From assembly GCF_902459765.1 (NCBI RefSeq), contig NZ_CABPSP010000007.1, forward strand, positions 124,001 to 188,000: 64,000 nt of DNA. The letters run 5' to 3'. The stretch's first letter is position 1. The number at the start of each line of letters is the position of its first letter. The notes beneath the pieces are model-generated. The model was not told where the DNA came from. It made no database searches and was given only the letters and a program-made list of their open reading frames with translations. Shown piece after piece: positions 36,239 to 44,063 of the stretch. Both the position numbers and the translations under genes were made by a program. The DNA comes from Pandoraea anapnoica (lineage in GTDB: Bacteria > Pseudomonadota > Gammaproteobacteria > Burkholderiales > Burkholderiaceae).

Positions 36239-37618
36239 ATGAAAACGAAAGCAATTGCAGCGGCTGCACTGCTGGTAGCAACGGGAACCGCTATGGCTTC
36301 CCCCAATCACCAGCAATATAGCTTCTCGTTCATCGGCAACGAGACCAACGTTCTGAACCTGGTCGGCATTTTCGGTCTGGTCGGCATTCGCGGCTGCGTC
36401 ACGGTGGACAACACCGGCAACGCCGTCGTGCAAAGCAACCAGAGCGTCGATGTACACGGCGTGAACCTTAAGGGACCGCTGATGGGCACTTATGTCACGG
36501 GGCATGTGACGACGGGTGTCGATTCGAAGACCACCACGGTTTCGAACACGGGCGGCGCTTACCTGATCGGCGGCGCGACCACCACGTCGTATAACAACAC
36601 GACGTCGTGGGTCAATGCAGAAGCCAACGGTCACCTGAACACCAGCCAGTCCTTCCAGGCCGGTGCCGGGTATGTGGCAGGTCAGTCCAGCTCCGGCTCG
36701 GGCGGCTTCATCGCCGGTGGCGGCTATCAGTATTCGAACATCGCAGCGGCTGGTGGCATTATCGGTGGCGGCATCATTCCGCTGCCGGGTGGCCTGGCAC
36801 TGTATGGCGGATACATCGTCGGCAACGCTGGCGCCGGTCAGGGTTCTGCATGGGGTGGCTACGCCTACGGTCAGCAGTCGCAATCGGCCGCAGGGTTCCT
36901 CGCCGGTGGCTTCCTGAACACGCAGAAGAGCTTCGACGCAGCGTTCCATGGCCTGTTCAACGAAGGTCAGGCGTCGGTCTCGAGCGAGTCGATTGCCGCA
37001 GGCGCACTGTGGGGCTTCTCCGATACGTACACGAAGTCGACTGCATGGCAGAAGGGCGCCATCACGGTGCACTTCAACACGGCTACGTATCAGACGATGG
37101 GCGCAACGCTCGGCAACGGTGCATTGGCTAACGCCAACGGCAACGTCGGTGTGAACGTGGCGGCCGGTGCAGATAACGCACAGGCCAACAACGTCGCGAT
37201 CGCTTCGCTCAACGCACAGCCGGTGTATGCCTCGGCTCAGGTGTTTGCGAACCAGTCGTCGAAGGGTTCGGCCAGCCTGTCGCAGTTCATGGTCAACGCC
37301 AGCGTGGGTGACAACGCCCTTGCAGGTGCGACGGGTAACGTCGGTGTGAACGTGGCCTCGGGTATCGGCAACGTGCAGGGCAACAGCCTGGCAGCAGCAG
37401 TCTCGCAAGGCGCGACCGGCTGGTACAAGGGCGGTGCAGCTAACTCGACGGCGCAAACCGACCAGACGGCCAGCATGAAGGCCTCGGGTGACTTCGTGGC
37501 CAACGCAGCACTTGGCACCGGCGCACTCGCCTGGGCTAGCGGCAACGTGGGTGTGAACGTGGCAGCCGGTATCGGCAACGTTCAGGCCAACAACCTCGCC
37601 ATCTCGGCAATCAAGTGA
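36239..37618 (+). CDS. major amyloid-repeat fibre subunit candidate (FapC-like)
   Basis: 459 residues from ATG 36239, six bases after AAGGAG (an in-frame ATG at 36233 is less likely). Signal peptide MKTKAIAAAALLVATGTAMA. Residues ~120-250 are Gly/Ala/Tyr/Ser-rich (GGYQYSNIAAAGG, YGGYIVGNAGAG). The C-terminal third holds three repeats beginning near 301, 366 and 435: GNVGVNVAAGADNAQANN, GNVGVNVASGIGNVQGNS and GNVGVNVAAGIGNVQANN. These close copies of the Fap repeat pattern predict stacked beta-structure. One unpaired Cys lies in IRGCVTVDN. The gene is followed at once by a strong terminator, which would make it the most expressed of the unit. Confidence 0.8.
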   Translation: MKTKAIAAAALLVATGTAMASPNHQQYSFSFIGNETNVLNLVGIFGLVGIRGCVTVDNTGNAVVQSNQSVDVHGVNLKGPLMGTYVTGHVTTGVDSKTTTVSNTGGAYLIGGATTTSYNNTTSWVNAEANGHLNTSQSFQAGAGYVAGQSSSGSGGFIAGGGYQYSNIAAAGGIIGGGIIPLPGGLALYGGYIVGNAGAGQGSAWGGYAYGQQSQSAAGFLAGGFLNTQKSFDAAFHGLFNEGQASVSSESIAAGALWGFSDTYTKSTAWQKGAITVHFNTATYQTMGATLGNGALANANGNVGVNVAAGADNAQANNVAIASLNAQPVYASAQVFANQSSKGSASLSQFMVNASVGDNALAGATGNVGVNVASGIGNVQGNSLAAAVSQGATGWYKGGAANSTAQTDQTASMKASGDFVANAALGTGALAWASGNVGVNVAAGIGNVQANNLAISAIK

Positions 37619-37625
37619 TGTAGCT

Positions 37626-37659
37626 AACCGGTCCGGGAGTTTTCCCGGACCGGTTTTTT
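37626..37659 (+). terminator. terminator between major subunit and peptidase genes
   Basis: Perfect 13-bp stem AACCGGTCCGGGA / TCCCGGACCGGTT, loop GTTT, then TTTTTT. It begins eight bases after the subunit stop codon. Confidence 0.92.
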
Positions 37660-37672
37660 CATGAGGTGTGTC

Positions 37673-38383
37673 ATGAATGATGCGCGTCGTGCCGTTGTGA
37701 GGATCGCTACTGTTTGCGCTCTGGCGTGCGCAAGCGTGGCCGGGCACGCGCAGTATGCATCGGTGAACCTGGAATCTTCGACTGGTGTACCGGCGGTCAA
37801 GAAGATGCGCTCGTTCAAATCGATGCACTACGTGAATCTGGTCCAGCAGGAATACGACTTCAGTTGTGGTTCCGCAGCACTGGCAACGCTGCTGCGTTAT
37901 GGCTACGGGATCAACATTCCCGAGACCGAAATGATTCAGCGAATGATGGCGTTCTCCAACCCGGACACCGTCATCAAGAACGGGTTTTCGATGCTCGACA
38001 TGAAGAAATTCGTGGAGACGCTCGGACTCGAGGGGCGCGGATTCAAAGTCGACGTGAGTGCGCTTTACGACCTGAAGATCCCGGTCATCGCGCTCATCGA
38101 CGTCAACGGCTATCAGCACTTTGTGGTCGTCAAGGCAGCGAAGGACGGACGTGTCTTCGTGTCCGACCCGGCGCTGGGCAATCGAATTATCGAGCAAGCC
38201 GATTTTGCCAAGCAGTGGAATGGCTTGGTGCTGGCGGTCATCGGCAAGCCGTTCCTGGAGGACTCACCGCTGCTCAAAGGAAACGAATCCCTGGCTGCCA
38301 AGTTGCGCGATGGAGCGCTGGCGACCGGGACGTCACCGACCCCGATGGTGGACTTCGGCATCATCCGGGCGGACCTGTTTTGA
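37673..38383 (+). CDS. periplasmic C39-family cysteine peptidase (FapD-like)
   Basis: 236 residues from ATG 37673, preceded by GAGGTG; ATG 37661 is an alternative. Signal peptide: VVRIATVCALACASVAGHA. Papain-fold C39 motifs: Gln58/59 and Cys65 in QQEYDFSCGSAALATLL, His149 in GYQHFVVV, Asp165 in VSDPALGNR. There is no ABC transporter attached, unlike bacteriocin C39 exporters. A free periplasmic C39 peptidase next to amyloid-repeat genes is characteristic of Fap operons, where FapD processes or controls export of subunits. The preceding terminator should lower its expression relative to the fibre protein. Confidence 0.85.
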   Translation: MNDARRAVVRIATVCALACASVAGHAQYASVNLESSTGVPAVKKMRSFKSMHYVNLVQQEYDFSCGSAALATLLRYGYGINIPETEMIQRMMAFSNPDTVIKNGFSMLDMKKFVETLGLEGRGFKVDVSALYDLKIPVIALIDVNGYQHFVVVKAAKDGRVFVSDPALGNRIIEQADFAKQWNGLVLAVIGKPFLEDSPLLKGNESLAAKLRDGALATGTSPTPMVDFGIIRADLF

Positions 38384-38395
38384 GACCAGACCATC

Positions 38396-39145
38396 ATGAA
38401 TCGATACGTCCCGATGCTGGCCATCCCGTTGTTTGCAGGCGCCGTGCCGGCGTTCGCATCCAACGTGATGCCTGAGGGCTGGACGCCTGTGAGCGATGAA
38501 GTGCTCTCGCACGCGACCGGCAAGTACGCAGAACAGAACATGATCACGGGCTTTCAGCTCGTGATGCAGTCGCAGTGGCAGATGCCCAACGGCGCGAGCC
38601 TGCTCGCCACCGGTGTGCTTGGTGTGAATCAGGGCCAGGTGCAAACCGGCTCGTCGACGGCCATCATCCCGGGCGTCGTGAATGCTGTCGCCCCGACCAC
38701 GCAAGCGGTGACCGGCGCCGCCAACGCACTGGTCAACGGGGTCGCACAGATTACGCAGGTTGCGGGCGATGCCAACAACGCGCTGAACAAGGCCATCATC
38801 CAGTACGGTCCGGGCGTGTCGCTCGCGCTGCTGGTGCCGATCAGCAACAAGTCGACGAGCAACTCGAGCACCACGGTCGGTAACCTGAGCGCGAGCGTGG
38901 CGATCAGTTCGGCCGGTATGCAGCTCTCGCTCAACACCCCGAACGGCAATCTTGGACAAAGCGTTGCCGGCGGTGCGGGGGGAGCCATGAACCAGATCAT
39001 GCAGGTCGTTCAGGTGGCAGGGAACGCGCAGCAGGTGATGAACACCATGCAACTGAGCCTGCAGACAAGCGCGCTGACGTCGGGCGGACTGCGTCAGCTC
39101 GGCATTCAGAACGCGATGGCGAATATGGTCGCCATTCGGCATTGA
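38396..39145 (+). CDS. exported protein of the Fap-like locus (FapE-like position)
   Basis: 249 residues with signal peptide MNRYVPMLAIPLFAGAVPAFA. The N-terminal mature part holds TPVSDEVLSHATGKY (30-44), reminiscent of the DxxLxxxRG motif in two upstream proteins. The rest is Ala/Asn/Gln/Val-rich with amphipathic beta-like stretches (ATGVLGVNQGQVQTGSS, VGNLSASVAISSAGMQLSL, MQVVQVAGNAQQVMNTM). No enzyme motif. By position between the C39 peptidase and the porin it corresponds to FapE, an extracellular minor component, but sequence identity by eye is not enough to prove it. Twelve bases after the peptidase stop. Confidence 0.7.
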   Translation: MNRYVPMLAIPLFAGAVPAFASNVMPEGWTPVSDEVLSHATGKYAEQNMITGFQLVMQSQWQMPNGASLLATGVLGVNQGQVQTGSSTAIIPGVVNAVAPTTQAVTGAANALVNGVAQITQVAGDANNALNKAIIQYGPGVSLALLVPISNKSTSNSSTTVGNLSASVAISSAGMQLSLNTPNGNLGQSVAGGAGGAMNQIMQVVQVAGNAQQVMNTMQLSLQTSALTSGGLRQLGIQNAMANMVAIRH

Positions 39146-39511
39146 TGGCACTGAGCGCGCGTGAACGCATTTCAAGTGAAGTCAAGTGAAAGGTAGGGCG
39201 CAGCAAGCGAAGTGACGGCGTCGTGGTCGATGCATTCGGCGCGACGCCGGCAGCAACGTCCGGCAGGTCTTTGCCGGACGCCATGACAACTAGACGTGGG
39301 GCGCCGCCGCAAAACACTCGCGGCGCACAAGAAGGTGATGTCGGCAGGGCCCGGGCAGGGTGCATCGGCGATGCTGTTGACGCTTTCGATCTCTGTCTCG
39401 TGTTCCGTACGCATCACCCCGCAGTCGAGCAGCAAGGACAACCGTTGTTTGCAACACGTGTTTGTTGGATTGCGCGCGGACACCCGTCCGCTTTTTCACC
39501 CGGGGGGGATC
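39146..39511. other. 366-base gap before the porin gene
   Basis: No supported gene. It contains a perfect 9-bp hairpin CGTCCGGCA / TGCCGGACG (39257-39280) without T-run, and no convincing promoter. The open frames here do not resemble proteins. Whether the porin gene is read from upstream or from its own promoter is unclear. Confidence 0.5.
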
Positions 39512-40843
39512 ATGAACACTCACCGCTTTTTTCCCGTTGCCGCTATTCCGTTGGGGGTACTGCTTTTCACGCTATCGGCCCAGGCTCAGGAGCATACGGA
39601 CCCATCGCCGGATAACCGTCTCCAGATGTTGATGGACATGGTTGACCGGCAGCAGCGGGAAATTTCTTCTTTGAAGCAGCGCCTCACGGATATCGAGATG
39701 GCGCAACGCGGTCGCGGTCTGACCGCGTGGGATACCGCGCAGATTGCGCAAGTCTCGCCGGGCGACGGCTCGGCCGCCGGCTCCGCAGGCACGCCCGGTG
39801 GCGGCGCTGCCGGGGCGGCCGGACCGACCTCGGCCACGCCCATTGGCGAGACGCAGCAGATGCAGAAGAGCGAGAACGACTCGCAGCGCACGCCTGCCGA
39901 AGAAGCCGTCGTTCAGGCGCAGCACGCGCCGTTGTTCGATCGCAAGCTCACCATCGATGCGGGTATCAGCTACAGCTACTACGACCGGCGCCAACTGGTG
40001 CTGAGCGGCTTTCTCGCCCTCGACGCCATCTTCCTCGGTCAGTTGAACCTCGGCCAGACCAAGGCCAATGTGTGGACGTTCGACGTCAACACGCGTTACG
40101 GGGTAACCGACCGGTTGAGCGTGGCGTTCGACGTGCCCTACCTGTACCGCAACTCGGACTTCATCTCCGGCGGGGTGGGCGGTGCGGCGTCGTCGATCAG
40201 CGACATCAGCAAGAACTCGGCGAATATCGGCGACGTGAATGCGTCGTTGTATTACCAGCTCATGAAGGAAAACGCCAACTGGCCCGATATCGTGGCGTCG
40301 TTGCGCGTGACCGCACCGACCGGCACATCGCCGTTCGGCATCAAGCTGGGTACGCCCGATCCGACGAACAACAACCTGACTACGCCGTCGCGGTTGCCAA
40401 CGGGTAACGGCATCTGGGCCATTACGGCCGGTCTGTCGTTCCTGCGCACCTACGACCCGATCGTGTTGTTCGCGAACGTGGCGTACACGTACAACGTGGC
40501 GAAGACGTTCGACGACATTTCCACGATCGAAGGCACGACGCAGCCGGCCAAGGTCAAGCTTGGCGACATCGTGCAGGTGGGGGCTGGGATGGCACTGGCG
40601 CTCAACGACAAGACGGCGCTGTCGATCTCGTATTCGACGGCGATCTCGCGTGCAACGAAGACGGCCACGCCGGGCGGACCGTGGACGACAGTGGCAGGAA
40701 GTACGACCAACGCGGCGTCGCTCAACTTCGGCATCAACTACGCCATCAACAAGCACTGGACGGTCAACGGTTACGTCAATGCTGGCATGTCGCCGGACGC
40801 ACCGAACTACGTGATCGGGGTTCGTTTCCCGTACACGTTCTGA
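39512..40843 (+). CDS. outer-membrane beta-barrel with coiled-coil N-terminus (FapF-like exporter)
   Basis: 443 residues from ATG 39512; the upstream open frame has no signal peptide. Signal peptide ends FTLSAQAQ. Residues ~34-66 form a heptad-like coiled coil (LQMLMDMVDRQQREISSLKQRL), followed by a Gly/Ala/Pro linker and a barrel-like region of alternating polar and aromatic strands (GISYSYYDRRQLVLSGF, AFDVPYLYRNSDF, KHWTVNGYVNAGM). It ends in Phe (VRFPYTF), the usual outer-membrane signal. FapF is a trimeric coiled-coil plus barrel porin exporting amyloid subunits, and this fits well. The barrel family alone could also be a generic transporter; context makes the case. Confidence 0.82.
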   Translation: MNTHRFFPVAAIPLGVLLFTLSAQAQEHTDPSPDNRLQMLMDMVDRQQREISSLKQRLTDIEMAQRGRGLTAWDTAQIAQVSPGDGSAAGSAGTPGGGAAGAAGPTSATPIGETQQMQKSENDSQRTPAEEAVVQAQHAPLFDRKLTIDAGISYSYYDRRQLVLSGFLALDAIFLGQLNLGQTKANVWTFDVNTRYGVTDRLSVAFDVPYLYRNSDFISGGVGGAASSISDISKNSANIGDVNASLYYQLMKENANWPDIVASLRVTAPTGTSPFGIKLGTPDPTNNNLTTPSRLPTGNGIWAITAGLSFLRTYDPIVLFANVAYTYNVAKTFDDISTIEGTTQPAKVKLGDIVQVGAGMALALNDKTALSISYSTAISRATKTATPGGPWTTVAGSTTNAASLNFGINYAINKHWTVNGYVNAGMSPDAPNYVIGVRFPYTF

Positions 40844-40864
40844 GGCTTGATCGGATAGGAGAAA

Positions 40865-41290
40865 TCAGCGAGCGGCCGCAGATCCCATGCGGCCGCTTGC
40901 GTTGACCTTGAGGTTCGTGGCCATCATGCCGGTCGTCGTCTGCGACATTGAGGAAACGGCAATCGTCGTGCGCGGCTGCGCGGTGGCAGGTAGCGAGGCC
41001 TGAGTCGGTTTGGGCGACGGGGCGGGCGGAATCACTTCGTCCCAGAGACGGACATTATTGGCAACGGTCGTCGAATTGACGGGGGCGATGGTAGTCGGAC
41101 CGGCGTTGCCGATGCTGGTGACCAGACTTCGCGATATGTTTGCGGCATGGGTGCTGGCGAGCAAGGCATCGCTCACTGTCGCCGGCATACCGCCGACGCC
41201 GACGACGTCGGCCTGCGCGGTACTCGCAAAGCACGCGGCGGCAAGACAAAACACCGCACTGCGCGTCGTGCTGACGGAAATTTTGAACAT
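40865..41290 (-). CDS. exported small protein, paralogue of the first gene of the locus (LWDE family)
   Basis: 141 residues on the reverse strand. Signal peptide: VFCLAAACFASTAQA near 13-27. Shares NISRS (51-55) and ANNVRLWDEV (77-86) plus a Pro-rich follow-up with the protein at 34510-35058. Otherwise Thr/Ala/Ser-rich. It converges on the porin gene and diverges from the LuxR gene across an AT-rich control region. Function unknown; the shared motif ties it to the amyloid-like locus. Confidence 0.7.
   Translation of the reverse strand: MFKISVSTTRSAVFCLAAACFASTAQADVVGVGGMPATVSDALLASTHAANISRSLVTSIGNAGPTTIAPVNSTTVANNVRLWDEVIPPAPSPKPTQASLPATAQPRTTIAVSSMSQTTTGMMATNLKVNASGRMGSAAAR
40871..40897. 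terminator. hairpin at the porin/LWDE-gene convergence
   Basis: Perfect 10-bp stem AGCGGCCGCA / TGCGGCCGCT, loop GATCCCA, inside the 3' end of the reverse gene. Poor T-run, so termination is possible but not sure. Confidence 0.4.
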
Positions 41291-41657
41291 GGCGTGCCCC
41301 CCGGCCTCCGCAGACTGTCCTCTCAGACTTTTTGTATTTTATTGCGTCAGGTGAGAAAAGAAAGGGGAAAAAGTAATAGCGGAATTTCCGAAATTTGAGT
41401 AAATAATTTACGCAAATTGCGGATTGTCGCGCTGAGGCAACAGGGATAAGGCTCCGCGAGAAACGGATTCGCCGCCACGCGGGCTTAGCGCATAAACTGC
41501 CTTGAAAGCAAGATGACGCCTTATGCGTAAACCGTGACAAGCGCTGGAGGATTTCTTCGGTTTTTGTCCTGTTAAGAACAATGCCAAAGGCGCGGTTCGT
41601 TCGAAAAAAAAGCGGGGCGGCGGCATGGGGATGCCGACCGGAATGACAGGGGAAATC
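41291..41657. other. divergent control region with clustered palindromes
   Basis: 367 bases, AT-rich in its first half, no gene. Three palindromes lie within 41 bases: GGAATTTCC (41381-41389), GTAAATAATTTAC (41399-41411) and CGCAAATTGCG (41411-41421). It likely carries promoters and operators for the flanking divergent genes. Confidence 0.55.
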
Positions 41658-42383
41658 ATGCGTGTGCTGGTCCTAGGTGAGGCTGCCGCCTGGCTGAGCG
41701 GCCTCCAGGTCGCGTTGCAAACCGAAGCGAACGCGACGCCACCGGTCTTGCGTCACGTCGAAAGCGTGGCGACGCAGGACTGGGTATGGCTGCGCGAGTT
41801 GCCTTCGCGTCGCGTGCTCGTACTCGATGAGTCCGTGGCGCGAACGCCCGCGCTCGACACCTTGTGCTCGGCGGCCGCCGAGTGCGTTCCCCCTGTGCCG
41901 GTCATCGTGGTCGGTGATGCGGGTTTTCCCGATGAGATCATTCGCTGGCTGCAAGCCGGCGTGACGGCGTGTCTGCCTTGGCCGAACTCGGTGGCGCGTA
42001 TTCGTTCGGTGTTCGACCTGGCGTTCTCCGGTGGGCGTTTCGTGCCGGAAGAGGCGCTCTCGGCGTTGCTGGTGCTGTGGCGTCAGGAGGCTTTGGGCGA
42101 GGCGCTGCCGCTTTCCCGTCTGCCGGTGTTTCCGCTCGGCGGGGACAAGGCGACGCAACTCGCCGAGTCTGCGTTGCTCGGCATCTCCCAGCGGCAATAC
42201 GAAATTCTGGCGCTGCTCTCCCGAGGCCTGTCCATCAAGACCATTTGCCAGCAACTCGTGATCTCGGAAGGCACGGCGAAGACGCACGTCTCGGCGCTTT
42301 ACCGGCGTCTTGGGGCGCGCAATCGTGGCGAGGCCATCTATATTGCAGCGCAACGTGGCGCGCGTCATCTGTTCGAGACGTGA
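41658..42383 (+). CDS. LuxR/FixJ-type regulator with degenerate receiver
   Basis: 241 residues from ATG 41658 (AGGGGAAATC precedes it). The C-terminal HTH is typical: ISQRQYEILALLSRGLSIKTICQQL then SEGTAKTHVSALYRRLGARNRGEAI (about 176-226). The N-terminal domain has receiver topology and keeps the phospho-acceptor-like D57 in VLVLDESV. It lacks the acidic pair after strand 1 (VLVLGEAAAW) and the conserved Lys (CLPWP instead of xKP), so normal phosphorylation is doubtful. Divergent from the small exported-protein gene; a likely second regulator of the amyloid-like locus. Confidence 0.8.
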   Translation: MRVLVLGEAAAWLSGLQVALQTEANATPPVLRHVESVATQDWVWLRELPSRRVLVLDESVARTPALDTLCSAAAECVPPVPVIVVGDAGFPDEIIRWLQAGVTACLPWPNSVARIRSVFDLAFSGGRFVPEEALSALLVLWRQEALGEALPLSRLPVFPLGGDKATQLAESALLGISQRQYEILALLSRGLSIKTICQQLVISEGTAKTHVSALYRRLGARNRGEAIYIAAQRGARHLFET

Positions 42384-42617
42384 TCGATCGCTCACGCGCA
42401 TCCCCCGTTGTATCGACGCTGAGTCGGCGCAATCTTCGGAATCGACGACGAACTGCATCGGAATCGTCCGGGATTGCCCTTGAGACTATTGGCCGATCGC
42501 CGACTGCCGAATTACTATACGAACTTCATTTGCCACCCATATGCACGGATGCGGCCTTCATGGCAGCGTCCCGAACTCGACGGTGATGGCCGTCGACGAG
42601 GCTCAGGAGTCCAAGCG

Positions 42618-43955
42618 TTGTCCAAGTCGTCTACGCCGTTCGCATCCACTTCGCCACAGGGCGCCAATGCGTCTGCGGCACCCGCCCATCAGTCTTCCGA
42701 CGCGTCCCGTCAAATTTCCGAATCGGCCAATGCGGCAAAGCCGTCAACCGGTATGCCCGGCTTTGGCGCGCTCGCTGGCGTGAAGGTGCTCGAACTTGGC
42801 ACGCTCATCGCCGGTCCGTTCGCCGCGCGCATGCTGGGCGAATTCGGCGCGGAGGTCATCAAGATCGAAGATCCGCAGCACGGCGATCCGTTGCGCAAAT
42901 GGCGCAAGTTGCACCCCGACGCGGGCGGCACGTCGCTGTGGTGGGCCGTGCAGGCGCGTAACAAGAAGTCGGTGACGATCAACCTGAAGTCGTCGGAAGG
43001 TCAGGCCATTGTGCGCAAGCTGGCTGCACAGGCGGACATCGTCGTCGAGAATTTCCGCCCCGGATTGCTGGAGCGTTTCGGATTGGGCTACGAACAGTTG
43101 TCTGCCGACAATCCCGGGCTGGTGATGGTGCGCCTGTCCGGTTACGGTCAGACCGGCCCGTATCGCGACCGGCCGGGGTTCGGCGCGATTGCCGAGTCGA
43201 TGGGGGGATTGCGGCATATCACGGGCTATCCGGAGCTGCCACCGCCGCGCATCGGCATTTCCATCGGCGACTCGATTGCCGCACTGCACGGGGTGATCGG
43301 CGCGATGATGGCGCTGCATCACCGCAACGTGAATGGCGGCCGAGGGCAGGTTGTCGACGTTGCGCTTTACGAAGCCGTCTTTAACCTGATGGAGAGCGTG
43401 GTGCCCGAGTACAGCGTCGCAGGGATGGTGCGCGAGCGCACCGGGGCGTCGCTGCCGGGGATCGTGCCGTCGAACACCTATCCGTGCGCTGACGGCATGA
43501 TCGTGGTGGGCGGTAACAGCGATCCGATTTTCAAGCGGCTGATGCATGCCATTGGCCGTGCCGATCTCGCCGAGGATCCGGGCCTCGCGCATAACGACGG
43601 TCGCGTGCCGCGCACGCAGGAGATCGACGACGCCATCGGCAACTGGACGCAAATGCGTCCCATCGACGAAGCGCTGGCGGTGCTGCAGGGCGCGGACGTG
43701 CCCGCGAGCCGGATCTACACCGTGGCCGACATGTTCAAGGATCCGCAGTTCATCGCGCGCCAGATGATCCAGCGCCATACCTTCCCGGATGGCACGCCGA
43801 TCGATCTGCCGAACATCTCGCCGAAGCTCTCGGAGACCCCCGGACAGACCCAGTGGCTCGGCCCGGAACTCGGCGCGCATACGGACGAAGTGCTTGGGCA
43901 ACTGGGTTATGATGCCGGGCAAATCAAAGCATTGCGTGAGAGCGGCGTCATCTGA
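42618..43955 (+). CDS. CaiB/BaiF-family CoA-transferase
   Basis: Class III CoA-transferase, which moves CoA between organic acids. 445 residues from TTG 42618, which has CAGGAG eight bases upstream; the open frame begins at 42474. The family domain starts at GALAGVKVLELGTLIAGPFAARMLGEFGAEVIKIE and continues with NKKSVTINLKSSEGQ, the catalytic-Asp region DIVVENFRPGLLERFGLGY, and GYGQTGPYRDRPGFG. The first ~45 residues are Ser/Ala/Pro-rich. The next genes encode an ABC importer, so the transported acid may be the substrate, but nothing names it. Confidence 0.88.
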   Translation: MSKSSTPFASTSPQGANASAAPAHQSSDASRQISESANAAKPSTGMPGFGALAGVKVLELGTLIAGPFAARMLGEFGAEVIKIEDPQHGDPLRKWRKLHPDAGGTSLWWAVQARNKKSVTINLKSSEGQAIVRKLAAQADIVVENFRPGLLERFGLGYEQLSADNPGLVMVRLSGYGQTGPYRDRPGFGAIAESMGGLRHITGYPELPPPRIGISIGDSIAALHGVIGAMMALHHRNVNGGRGQVVDVALYEAVFNLMESVVPEYSVAGMVRERTGASLPGIVPSNTYPCADGMIVVGGNSDPIFKRLMHAIGRADLAEDPGLAHNDGRVPRTQEIDDAIGNWTQMRPIDEALAVLQGADVPASRIYTVADMFKDPQFIARQMIQRHTFPDGTPIDLPNISPKLSETPGQTQWLGPELGAHTDEVLGQLGYDAGQIKALRESGVI

Positions 43956-44063
43956 CACAGCACTACGCGCAAAGCGCCACGGCCGCGGCAACGACCGCGT
44001 CCCGTCATAAAGCACGTCGAATTTACAAAGAAAGAACGCTGCAACCACGGAGACAACAACACC

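Noticed and set aside
36017-38197. 726-codon reverse-strand open frame across the amyloid-subunit and peptidase genes
   Set aside because: It mirrors well-supported forward genes with signal peptides and SD sites; its translation is Arg/His-rich with no family motif, as usual for antisense frames in GC-rich DNA.
39146-39161. Second sigma-54-like site (TGGCACTGAGCGCGCG) just after the FapE-like gene
   Set aside because: GG/GC spacing is right but the -12 half is poor, so a separate promoter for the porin gene is not supported.
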